Positions 15,666 through 22,073 of a DNA stretch of 32,432 nt are shown piece by piece. How positions within the stretch are numbered: the stretch's first letter is position 1; the number at the start of each line of letters is the position of its first letter. The stretch spans positions 1-32,432 of the forward strand of contig VHDE01000056.1 of assembly GCA_016871515.1 (NCBI GenBank). The letters run 5' to 3'. This stretch comes from Verrucomicrobiota bacterium. Its GTDB lineage: Bacteria > Verrucomicrobiota > Verrucomicrobiia > Limisphaerales > SIBE01. The translations under genes were made by a program, and so were the position numbers. A model generated the notes under the pieces. It did not search any database. It saw nothing but the letters and a program-made list of their open reading frames with translations, and had not been told where the DNA came from.

Positions 15666-16880
15666 CTAAATCAAATGACAAAACATCGCGTCACGCAACT
15701 TGGGTTCGAACCATGTGCTTTTCGGAGGCATAATTCCGCCGGCATCAGCAATGGTGATCAAGTCGTCGATGCTGGTGGGAAACAGGGAGAAGGCGCACGC
15801 GCAACCGCCGCTGTCCACCAACTTCTCCAGCTCGGCGGCGCCGCGAATCCCACCGACGAATTGGATGCGCTCGCTCGTGCGCGGATCGTCCACGCCGAAG
15901 AGCGGCGCGAGCACATATTTCTGCAGCAACGTCACGTCGAGTCTTTCGATCGGGCCGGTTGTCGCGGCAAACTTCGGCCGGAAACTCAGCGTGTACCACT
16001 GCCGGTCGAGGTAAAAGCCCAATTCATGCTTTCTGCGCGGCTGGGGTGAGCCCGGCTTTTGAAAAACAAAAATGACTTCCAGACGTTCGAGCAACTGGGC
16101 CGCGCTTTGCCCGTTGAGGTCTTTTAGCACGCGATTGTAAGGCAGAATTTGCATTTGGTTGTGCGGGAAGATCACGCTCAAGAAGAAGCCGCTCGAACCA
16201 GCGCCTCGTCGGCTCTGATACACACGGGCGGCTGCGGCGCTTCGATGATGACCATCCGCAATGTAGAGCGCCGGGATGCGCGCAAATGCTTGCTCGATAA
16301 AGCGAAGATCAGCGGGACTCGTGATGGACCAGGACGTGTGCCTAACTCCGTCGGGCGCCGTAAAATCAATTTCTGCGTGGCTCGACGATTTTGCTCGAAC
16401 CAACTCGTCCAGCTCCGGCTGCGCGCGATACGTCAGGAACACGGGCCCAGTTTGAGCGTCCAGCGATTCCATATGCCGAACGCGATCATCTTCTTTGTCC
16501 GGACGCGTCAGCTCATGTTTTTTGATAATGTTGTTCAAGTACTCTTCACAACTCGCGACGGCGACAATGCCCGTCTGGCTGTGTTGACCCATGATTTGGC
16601 GGTACAGATAAAACGACGGGCGCGCGTCCACTGCCAAAGCCGATTCGGCCTGGAGTCTCGCGAAATTCTCGCGCCCCTTGGCGTAGACGTCGGGGGCATA
16701 AACATCGATGTCGGCCGGCAAATCGATTTCGGGTTTACTAACGTGAAGAAAGCTTAAGGAATTCCCCGCCGCGATTTCGCGAGCTTCAGCGGAAGACATG
16801 ACATCATAGGGGAGTTCGCAAATTCGAGCGGCCAACTCGGGTTTGGGCCTGAGAGCGCAAAACGGTTTGATCGTTGCCAT
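15666..16880 (-). CDS. DUF1015 family protein
   Basis: A 404-residue protein with the layout of DUF1015. The N-terminal FCALRPKPELAARICELPYD segment, the SFLHVSKPEIDLP segment and the highly conserved YIADGHHRSAAAARVY motif near residues 207-222 are all present. The family is widespread and conserved but biochemically poorly known; the ADGHHR motif suggests a phosphoryl- or nucleotide-related enzyme. It lies directly upstream of argG on the same strand and may share a transcript with it. Confidence 0.92.
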   Translation of the reverse strand: MATIKPFCALRPKPELAARICELPYDVMSSAEAREIAAGNSLSFLHVSKPEIDLPADIDVYAPDVYAKGRENFARLQAESALAVDARPSFYLYRQIMGQHSQTGIVAVASCEEYLNNIIKKHELTRPDKEDDRVRHMESLDAQTGPVFLTYRAQPELDELVRAKSSSHAEIDFTAPDGVRHTSWSITSPADLRFIEQAFARIPALYIADGHHRSAAAARVYQSRRGAGSSGFFLSVIFPHNQMQILPYNRVLKDLNGQSAAQLLERLEVIFVFQKPGSPQPRRKHELGFYLDRQWYTLSFRPKFAATTGPIERLDVTLLQKYVLAPLFGVDDPRTSERIQFVGGIRGAAELEKLVDSGGCACAFSLFPTSIDDLITIADAGGIMPPKSTWFEPKLRDAMFCHLI

Positions 16881-16963
16881 AAATCTGCGGCGAACATAGA
16901 TATGTCTCCGTTGAAACGCACGTTTTATTGAACCACTAGTAATCGATTCTTCGGCTCTGCATT

Positions 16964-17293
16964 ATGAAGTGGTCATTTAGCTTTCTGTTGATCGGCGCTT
17001 GCTTGCTCACGTTCCATCTCTGGTTGAGTCTGGAAAGGCACTGGATCGCGGTGAGCGCTGCGTGTATGGCGGCGCTGCTAAACGTGGCTTTGGTGCGAGC
17101 GCAAAAACAGGGATACTTCGTGAACGGCTGGGATATGGTTTTTCACGGCGCAGGGATCCTAGATATGCTTATTGAAGGCTTGTTCATTCCGATCCACGAC
17201 AACTACGGTTTCTATTTTTGCGCTCTCGGATTTGTGGCGGCGTTGGCCGCCTATCGGGCCGTGGTTGCGCGGCGGAGAACCTTCCAATGGTGA
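16964..17293 (+). CDS. Small hypothetical membrane protein
   Basis: A 109-residue protein with about three hydrophobic segments: residues 3-21 (WSFSFLLIGACLLTFHLWL), about 27-46 (WIAVSAACMAALLNVALVRA) and about 80-98 (NYGFYFCALGFVAALAAYRA). A conserved-looking middle part, GYFVNGWDMVFHGAGILDMLIEG, lies between the last two. I do not recognise a family. The ATG at 16964 is the first in frame. It is convergent with the S4-domain gene, leaving only 4 bases between the two stops. Confidence 0.7.
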   Translation: MKWSFSFLLIGACLLTFHLWLSLERHWIAVSAACMAALLNVALVRAQKQGYFVNGWDMVFHGAGILDMLIEGLFIPIHDNYGFYFCALGFVAALAAYRAVVARRRTFQW

Positions 17294-17297
17294 AGGC

Positions 17298-17675
17298 TTA
17301 AGATTCGGGAAACAACCGGCCAATGGCTCTTCGCTCTTTCTTGGTTGGCCGGCCGAACCCGGCAGGTCGAACGAACACAGGTTGCTGGCTTTGTTCCTTC
17401 AGTTTCTCGTACTCGGAAGCCGGTGTTTGGTCCTCGGCATGCTGCGGAACCAGCTTAGCGCCCACCCGCTTATCGATCACTCCCACGACTTTCAGGGTCT
17501 TGGTCATGATTCCGATCTTTATTGCGATGACCTCATTGGCTCGAATCTCTCGCGACGGCTTAATCGCCTGTCCAAGAATCTGGACATGGCCTGCTTTGCA
17601 AGCCTCTGACGCGAGAGTTCTCGTTTTAAAAACGCGGACCGCCCAAAGCCACTTGTCAATTCTGACAGCATCCAT
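17298..17675 (-). CDS. S4-domain RNA-binding protein (Hsp15/HslR-like)
   Basis: A 125-residue protein that opens with an S4 domain, MDAVRIDKWLWAVRVFKTRT, including the R-I/L-D-K-W-L-W signature of the Hsp15 family. Hsp15 binds 50S subunits carrying stalled nascent chains. The C-terminal tail is basic (GFGRPTKKERRAIGRL), also as in HslR proteins. It overlaps no other gene. A more general S4 paralogue role cannot be excluded. Confidence 0.87.
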   Translation of the reverse strand: MDAVRIDKWLWAVRVFKTRTLASEACKAGHVQILGQAIKPSREIRANEVIAIKIGIMTKTLKVVGVIDKRVGAKLVPQHAEDQTPASEYEKLKEQSQQPVFVRPAGFGRPTKKERRAIGRLFPES

Positions 17676-17945
17676 TTTGCAGGAATTTTATCCTTTCCGC
17701 CACCCAATGAAAGCCCATGTGAGGTTTCGCATGAACAAGACCGCATCTCTTCTTGCAGACAAGGCTCACTAGGCATTGCCGTTGGGATTCATTCCACCAT
17801 GGATTGCAAGAAACTGAGATGCGCAGCTAGGCAGACGGTAGTATTCGAACGTCGGCGGTGCTTTCCGCGACGAGGATGGCAGTCTTGTTCACGGAGCGAT
17901 AGATCACCGCCGAAACCCGACGTGCTCTAAAACACGCGTCACCTT
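17676..17945. other. Intergenic stretch with no recognised gene
   Basis: Between the S4 gene and the amidohydrolase stop. Short frames exist on both strands, but none has a family pattern, coding bias or credible start. No family A or B repeat and no terminator with a T-run were seen. Confidence 0.5.
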
Positions 17946-18794
17946 TCAATACACAATGTCGTAAAAGAGAGCCGCATTCATCCCAAAGGCTTTCTCCTGG
18001 ATGCGTGCTGGATAAGCGTCGAAGTAACTCTTCACAATTCCAAAGGCCTCGCCGTAGCTTGCGGACAGCAAACAAACCGGCCAGTCCGTGCCAAACATCA
18101 ACCGATCCTCGCCAAAAGCGTCGAAAACAACGTCAAGATAGGGACGGAAATCCTCCTGTCGCCACTCCCTCCATTTCGCCTCCGTTGGCAGCCCTGAAAC
18201 CTTGCAGAAAACATTGCCGCACCGGCCGAGTTGGCGAATCTGATCGTCCCATGGTGAAGTCGTCCCGCTCTTGACAAGCGGCTTGCCCATGTGATCGAGA
18301 ACAAATTTTTGCTTCGGAAATCGCTCGACAACTTTGATCGCCGCTGGCAGTTGTTTCGGATAGACCAGCAGATCGTAAGGGAGATCGAACTCTTTGAGGC
18401 AACCGAGTCCGCGCAAAAACTGAGGGCGCAACATGAATTCGTCGTCCGGCTCATCCTGAACGACGTGGCGGACTCCAACGAACTTTGGGTGCCTCGACAG
18501 TTCGGCCAGCTGATCCGAGACCCGTTCGGACTGCAAGTCCACCCAGCCGACGACACCTTTGATTAAAGAATACTGGTCCGCCAACGTCAGGAGCCATCGA
18601 GACTCTTCCAGGGTTTGCCGCGCTTGCACGACGATCGAACCGTCCAGCTTGGCTTGATCAAGTTCCGAAGCTAGGTCGGGCGGCAGATAGTCTCGTCGAA
18701 GGCGGCTCATTTGATCCGTCATCCACGGGTAGTCGCGAGGCTCGTACCGCCAGAAATGCTGATGCGAATCAATTCTCAATCCGATCGGAACCAT
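17946..18794 (-). CDS. Amidohydrolase 2 family metal-dependent hydrolase (COG3618, lactonase-like)
   Basis: A 282-residue TIM-barrel hydrolase. It starts with the metal motif RIDSHQHFW (H11 and H13), has FVLDHMGKP in the middle and FGTDWPVC near the end, the layout of L-fuconolactonase and related sugar-lactone hydrolases. The DYPWM segment near residues 21-25 is also typical. A zinc alcohol dehydrogenase of the sugar-dehydrogenase type lies about 1 kb upstream on the same strand with a prepilin-like gene between; a dehydrogenase-plus-lactonase pair would suit oxidation of a sugar. That pathway link is an inference. Confidence 0.85.
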   Translation of the reverse strand: MVPIGLRIDSHQHFWRYEPRDYPWMTDQMSRLRRDYLPPDLASELDQAKLDGSIVVQARQTLEESRWLLTLADQYSLIKGVVGWVDLQSERVSDQLAELSRHPKFVGVRHVVQDEPDDEFMLRPQFLRGLGCLKEFDLPYDLLVYPKQLPAAIKVVERFPKQKFVLDHMGKPLVKSGTTSPWDDQIRQLGRCGNVFCKVSGLPTEAKWREWRQEDFRPYLDVVFDAFGEDRLMFGTDWPVCLLSASYGEAFGIVKSYFDAYPARIQEKAFGMNAALFYDIVY

Positions 18795-18800
18795 TTAATT

Positions 18801-18824
18801 TAACGATTTAACCATTTAGCTCAT
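18801..18824. repeat. TAACGATTTAAC-CATTTAG leader repeat, copy 2
   Basis: TAACGATTTAACCATTTAGC followed by TCAT, one base shorter than the copy at 14318-14342. On the minus strand it ends 7 bases before the amidohydrolase start codon. Both copies thus lie in the leader of a minus-strand gene. Confidence 0.6.
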
Positions 18825-18869
18825 TCAACCTAGTCAAACCCATTCCCCTGCTGCCTCACCAATGCCACG

Positions 18870-19778
18870 TCACCGCCTGACACTGGTCCGTTCTTTCAAC
18901 CATTGAAAATCTGTCGTCGGTGTCGCGTCAAAGGTCCCGCCCACACCGCCCTTTCGCGGTGGACGAACGGTGCCTCCTGCACCGCCCACAACCCATTTGC
19001 GCACTTCGGTGTGTCCATCTGTGAATGAGAGACTGGCCGCACCGTTATGATAGGACGCGGGCAAGTTGCCCCACTTGTATTCGTCCAGATTGTTCACGAA
19101 GAATCCGTCATTGATCGTGTCCGGATGTTCGTCGATGAACAGGAATGTTCCGGAGGCATTCACGAGTTCCGCTGACTTTACGAACTGCTTGTACTCGGGA
19201 TTGAATCGGTTCGTCAGAATTCCCGTGTTACCCACCATCGCATTCATCGACATGCTCCGGATGCGTGGTCCATTCGCGGCGAGCGATTTGTCTGACGGAC
19301 ACTTGAAGACGGCCGCTGACTTGTTCGCGTACGAGGAAAGCTTGGCTTCCGTGAGGAAAATCAAGTTTGTGTTGTCATCGCTGGCCTCCCAATCCTGCAC
19401 ATTGTTGGCCCAATTCTGGCGTGCGGATCGCACTTCGTCGCGGCCATGATTGTTGACAAAAAAATCGTCGTGATCGTCGGCATACAGCGACCAGGCCAGC
19501 GTCAATTGCTTTGTGTTGTTGAGGCACATGATTCCTTGAGCCTTCGCCTTCGACTTGCTCAGCGCGGGCAATAGAAGTCCTGCCAGTATGGCAATAATCG
19601 CGATGACGACCAGCAGTTCGATCAAGGTGAAGCCCGCAGCGAAACCAGCGAGGCGAGGCTCCTGCCGAGTTCTGATATCGCGTGGGAGGTTGCCAGAAAT
19701 CAAAAGGGTTCGGCGGGAACCGCCCCTTACCGGTCGGTTGCCGCTTCGCCACTTCGCGCTGCGTGAGTCGTTCGTCAT
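18870..19778 (-). CDS. Prepilin-like protein with H-X9-DG domain
   Basis: A 302-residue protein. After a basic leader of about 48 residues comes the type IV prepilin/pseudopilin signal [25 protein letters not shown], with cleavage expected between Gly and Phe and Glu at +5. Cysteine-containing [10 protein letters not shown] and [12 protein letters not shown] follow. Near the C-terminus the prepilin-associated H-X9-DG motif is present as [13 protein letters not shown]. Large families of such proteins are typical of Verrucomicrobiota, Planctomycetota and Lentisphaerota, and their substrates are unknown. The protein probably sits in the inner membrane or a pseudopilus. The long leader suggests that the true start may lie further downstream. 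Confidence 0.9.
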   Translation of the reverse strand: MTNDSRSAKWRSGNRPVRGGSRRTLLISGNLPRDIRTRQEPRLAGFAAGFTLIELLVVIAIIAILAGLLLPALSKSKAKAQGIMCLNNTKQLTLAWSLYADDHDDFFVNNHGRDEVRSARQNWANNVQDWEASDDNTNLIFLTEAKLSSYANKSAAVFKCPSDKSLAANGPRIRSMSMNAMVGNTGILTNRFNPEYKQFVKSAELVNASGTFLFIDEHPDTINDGFFVNNLDEYKWGNLPASYHNGAASLSFTDGHTEVRKWVVGGAGGTVRPPRKGGVGGTFDATPTTDFQWLKERTSVRR

Positions 19779-19812
19779 GCAGTCATTCTTTCGTTGTCGT
19801 CATTCGACATTG
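19771..19812. repeat. TCGTCATT-type short repeats
   Basis: TTCGTCAT, GTCATTCTTTCGTTG and TCGTCATTCG occur in a row just upstream of the prepilin-like gene on its strand, overlapping its start codon. They resemble the cluster upstream of ileS at 37-92. Confidence 0.5.
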
Positions 19813-19819
19813 GCCTGAA

Positions 19820-20845
19820 TCATTGCACTTCCACGATGGCCTTGATTACCCCTGACTCCGGCTTAAGCCAGCGCGGGAACTCGCCGATCACTTCGTCAAA
19901 CTTCGCTTTGTGCGTAATCCAAGGACGCGTGTCGATTTTTCCGTCTTCAATCAATTTGATGATGCGCGCGAAATCAGCGGGCACGGCGTTGCGCGACGCG
20001 AGGAAGGTCATTTCGCGACGATGCATGATGGGATGGCTGAAAGTAATCTCCGCCGTCGTGATGCCAACAAAAACCAGCTTCCCTGTGTGAGAAACATAAT
20101 TAACCGCGTTAGACATCGACTTGTTGCTGCCGGTCGCGTCGATCACAATGCTGGCGAGCGATCCATCCGTGATTTTTTTAAGTTCCTCCAACTCTGAGCC
20201 GTCACCCTTGGCCACAATCGTGTGGTCCACGCCCATTTTCGTTTTGCAAAAGTCCAGACGCTGCTCGTTCAGGTCCAACACAATCATGCGCGCTCCCGTG
20301 AGCTTGGCAAATTCAAGGGTCGAAAGACCGATTGGACCTGCGCCGATGACCAGAACATTTTCCTTCGGCTGGGGCTGGCATCGGTTCACCGCGTGGCATC
20401 CGATGGCGAGCGTTTCCACGAGAGCCAATTGCTCAAGGGCGAGCTTGGCCGATTTGTGCAACTTGCGCGCCGGAACGATGAATTGCGGTCGCATCCCGCC
20501 GTCGGTGTGGACACCCAAGACTTGCAGTGTTTCACAGCAATTGCTGCTGCCACGCCGGCAAGCGAAACAGGTTTGGCAATTCATGTACGGCTCGACCGAA
20601 CAACGATCGCCCGCCTTCACGTTCGTCACGCCTTCCCCCACTTCTGCGACTTCGATTCCCAATTCGTGTCCGGGAATGCGCGGATAACTGTAGAACGGCA
20701 TCTTTCCGAGGTAACCCGAGTAATCCGTTCCGCAGATGCCGACGCGCTGCACGCTGACAAGCGCTTCACCCACGCCCGGCTGACTTGGTGGATCAATTTC
20801 GATTTGACGAAAACGTTCCGGTTTTTCGAGTTGTATAGCTTTCAT
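19820..20845 (-). CDS. Zinc-dependent alcohol/sugar dehydrogenase (medium-chain, COG1063)
   Basis: A 341-residue NAD(P)-dependent dehydrogenase. The catalytic zinc ligands C38 (GICGTDYSG) and H60-E61 (PGHELG) and the structural zinc cysteines C90, C93, C96 and C104 are present. The cofactor loop is VIGAGPIGLSTLE. The overall pattern is that of sorbitol, threonine and galactitol dehydrogenases; substrate cannot be named. The frame is open back to 21055, but similarity starts at MKAIQLEKPERF, so ATG 20845 is used. A same-strand lactonase-like hydrolase lies downstream. Confidence 0.9.
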   Translation of the reverse strand: MKAIQLEKPERFRQIEIDPPSQPGVGEALVSVQRVGICGTDYSGYLGKMPFYSYPRIPGHELGIEVAEVGEGVTNVKAGDRCSVEPYMNCQTCFACRRGSSNCCETLQVLGVHTDGGMRPQFIVPARKLHKSAKLALEQLALVETLAIGCHAVNRCQPQPKENVLVIGAGPIGLSTLEFAKLTGARMIVLDLNEQRLDFCKTKMGVDHTIVAKGDGSELEELKKITDGSLASIVIDATGSNKSMSNAVNYVSHTGKLVFVGITTAEITFSHPIMHRREMTFLASRNAVPADFARIIKLIEDGKIDTRPWITHKAKFDEVIGEFPRWLKPESGVIKAIVEVQ

Positions 20846-20954
20846 GCAAAATATCCGACAGCCTTTCCGACTGGCAGTGGCGAGAGTCTGCCGCAGAACC
20901 AAGGCTCTCGGCAACAATCTTCCCCGCGCCGAACCGCCCTCCTCCGTCTTCCGT

Positions 20955-21026
20955 AGCGGCGTCTCGGCAGATCGCAGCAAAAACTCGGGTTGTTTAGCAA
21001 TGGCGACGCTCTTCCGAGACGCCGCT
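20955..21026. repeat. 13-bp inverted repeat upstream of the dehydrogenase gene
   Basis: AGCGGCGTCTCGG at 20955-20967 and its perfect inverse CCGAGACGCCGCT at 21014-21026, separated by 46 bases. It lies in the gap between the divergent dehydrogenase and lipoprotein genes. It could be a further repeat type, since the GGCGTCTCG core is shared with family B, or a regulatory site. Otherwise no gene is seen in 20846-21139. Confidence 0.6.
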
Positions 21027-21139
21027 GCGGCCCAGACAAAACAAACCATTGTCATTTGCCTGTCGATCGGTTTTGTTTAGGTTAGCTTGGATGGCGAAGC
21101 AACGGCCGGCGCGGCATTGCTTATCCGATTGTCATAACT

Positions 21140-21499
21140 ATGAAATTGCACTTGTCTTTCGATAAATGTCTTAACACCTCCGTTGTTCTCTGCTCATTCG
21201 TCGCGGTGATGTTCTTGGTCGGTTGCGGCGGGCATGAATCCCATGACGCGACTGCCGCCTCGACTCAGGAACTCGAACGGCTGCGCGAGGAGAATAAGGA
21301 GGTTCAACGCTTGCGCGCTGAGAATCAGCAACTTCCTCAGCTTCGCAAAGACAATGCAGAGGTTCAACGGCTCCGTGCTTCCCAGGATGAACTTGCGCGG
21401 CTTAAGAAAGAAAACGAAGAGTTGCGCATCCAAATCGCGCAATTGCAGCCGACGAACCGGCCACCGCAATTGCTTCGGCCCAGGCCGACTCAGCCTTAA
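21140..21499 (+). CDS. Coiled-coil lipoprotein
   Basis: A 119-residue protein with a lipoprotein signal: a hydrophobic stretch (NTSVVLCSFVAVMFLVGC) ending in the lipobox LVGC, lipidated Cys about residue 30. The mature part is a heptad-type coiled coil (LERLREENKEVQRLRAENQQ, LPQLRKDNAEVQRLRASQDE, LARLKKENEELRIQI), followed by a Pro-rich tail. No named family is recognised. It is probably anchored in the outer or inner membrane and may oligomerise. Confidence 0.75.
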   Translation: MKLHLSFDKCLNTSVVLCSFVAVMFLVGCGGHESHDATAASTQELERLREENKEVQRLRAENQQLPQLRKDNAEVQRLRASQDELARLKKENEELRIQIAQLQPTNRPPQLLRPRPTQP

Positions 21500-21538
21500 G
21501 GCCCATTTGCTCGCTTCACCTGTAACGGCGTGTTTCCT

Positions 21539-21658
21539 ATGTCCCGCGCAAGCGCGCGCGGTCGTTCCCAGGACCTCTGTGACCACATTGTTCCGAAAAA
21601 ACTGGCGAAAAAGGCGAAAAAGGATTTACCCGGTGGACACGAGATTGACCTGTGTTAA
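21539..21658 (+). CDS. Candidate 39-residue basic protein
   Basis: An ATG-TAA frame encoding MSRASARGRSQDLCDHIVPK, then KLAKKAKKDLPGGHEIDLC. It has a strongly basic patch (KKLAKKAKK) and cysteines at residues 14 and 39. A hairpin (stem 21544-21549 with 21556-21561) overlaps the start and the strong terminator at 21702-21732 follows 44 bases after the stop, so the region is probably transcribed. No ribosome binding site is visible and no family is recognised. It could be a small RNA or simply noncoding leader. Confidence 0.3.
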   Translation: MSRASARGRSQDLCDHIVPKKLAKKAKKDLPGGHEIDLC

Positions 21659-21701
21659 GTTAGCGTCCCCTAAACTAAGGGCTTCTTTTAAACACGCTGT
21701 G

Positions 21702-21732
21702 CCCGCCCGGAACGGAGGGGGCGGGATTTTTT
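21702..21732 (+). terminator. Intrinsic terminator
   Basis: A perfect 7-bp stem CCCGCCC (21702-21708) with GGGCGGG (21719-21725), a 10-base loop, then A and six T (21727-21732). It would end transcripts from the lipoprotein gene and the candidate small ORF. It is the only clear hairpin-plus-T-run terminator I found. Confidence 0.8.
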
Positions 21733-21817
21733 CGGCGCCGAAAGCCCTTCTGAACCTCGCGATGACCGCATTCGCCGTCGCGCCAATGTTGTGTGCTTCG
21801 CTTTCGGGACGCCTTGG

Positions 21818-21962
21818 GCGTAACGCAGACTTGTAGTCTGCCGTATCGCCGACTTGCAGTCGGCACGGCTTTAGCCTTGTCGAACGTTCGGGATCTTGCA
21901 GAAGACTGCGGATTGAAAATAATTGAAAATCCGCGATACAGCAGAGTGAAACTCTGCGTTAC
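21818..21962. repeat. Family A REP-like inverted pair
   Basis: The forward copy (21818-21864) contains two adjacent hairpins: GCAGAC-TTGTA-GTCTGC at 21825-21841 and GCCGAC-TTGCA-GTCGGC at 21848-21864. The reverse copy (21933-21962) reads GCGATACAGCAGAGTGAAAC and on to GTTAC. Between them GCGGATT and AATCCGC (about 21908-21934) form a further stem. The layout resembles REP/BIME elements. It lies between the terminator and lptD. Otherwise the gap 21659-22073 has no gene. Confidence 0.8.
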
Positions 21963-22073
21963 CACCAAGGCGCGTTCGAACGGGTGGTACTGTCGAAGAT
22001 GCGCCCCGGCACGCACATCATGGCAAATCGCTCTTGGCAGCCTGAACCGCTTTTGATTATCTGGGCCCGCCGA

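Noticed and set aside
17827..18075. Minus-strand 82-codon frame near 17.9 kb
   Set aside because: Its first part is antisense-frame translation of the amidohydrolase gene and the rest shows no family pattern.
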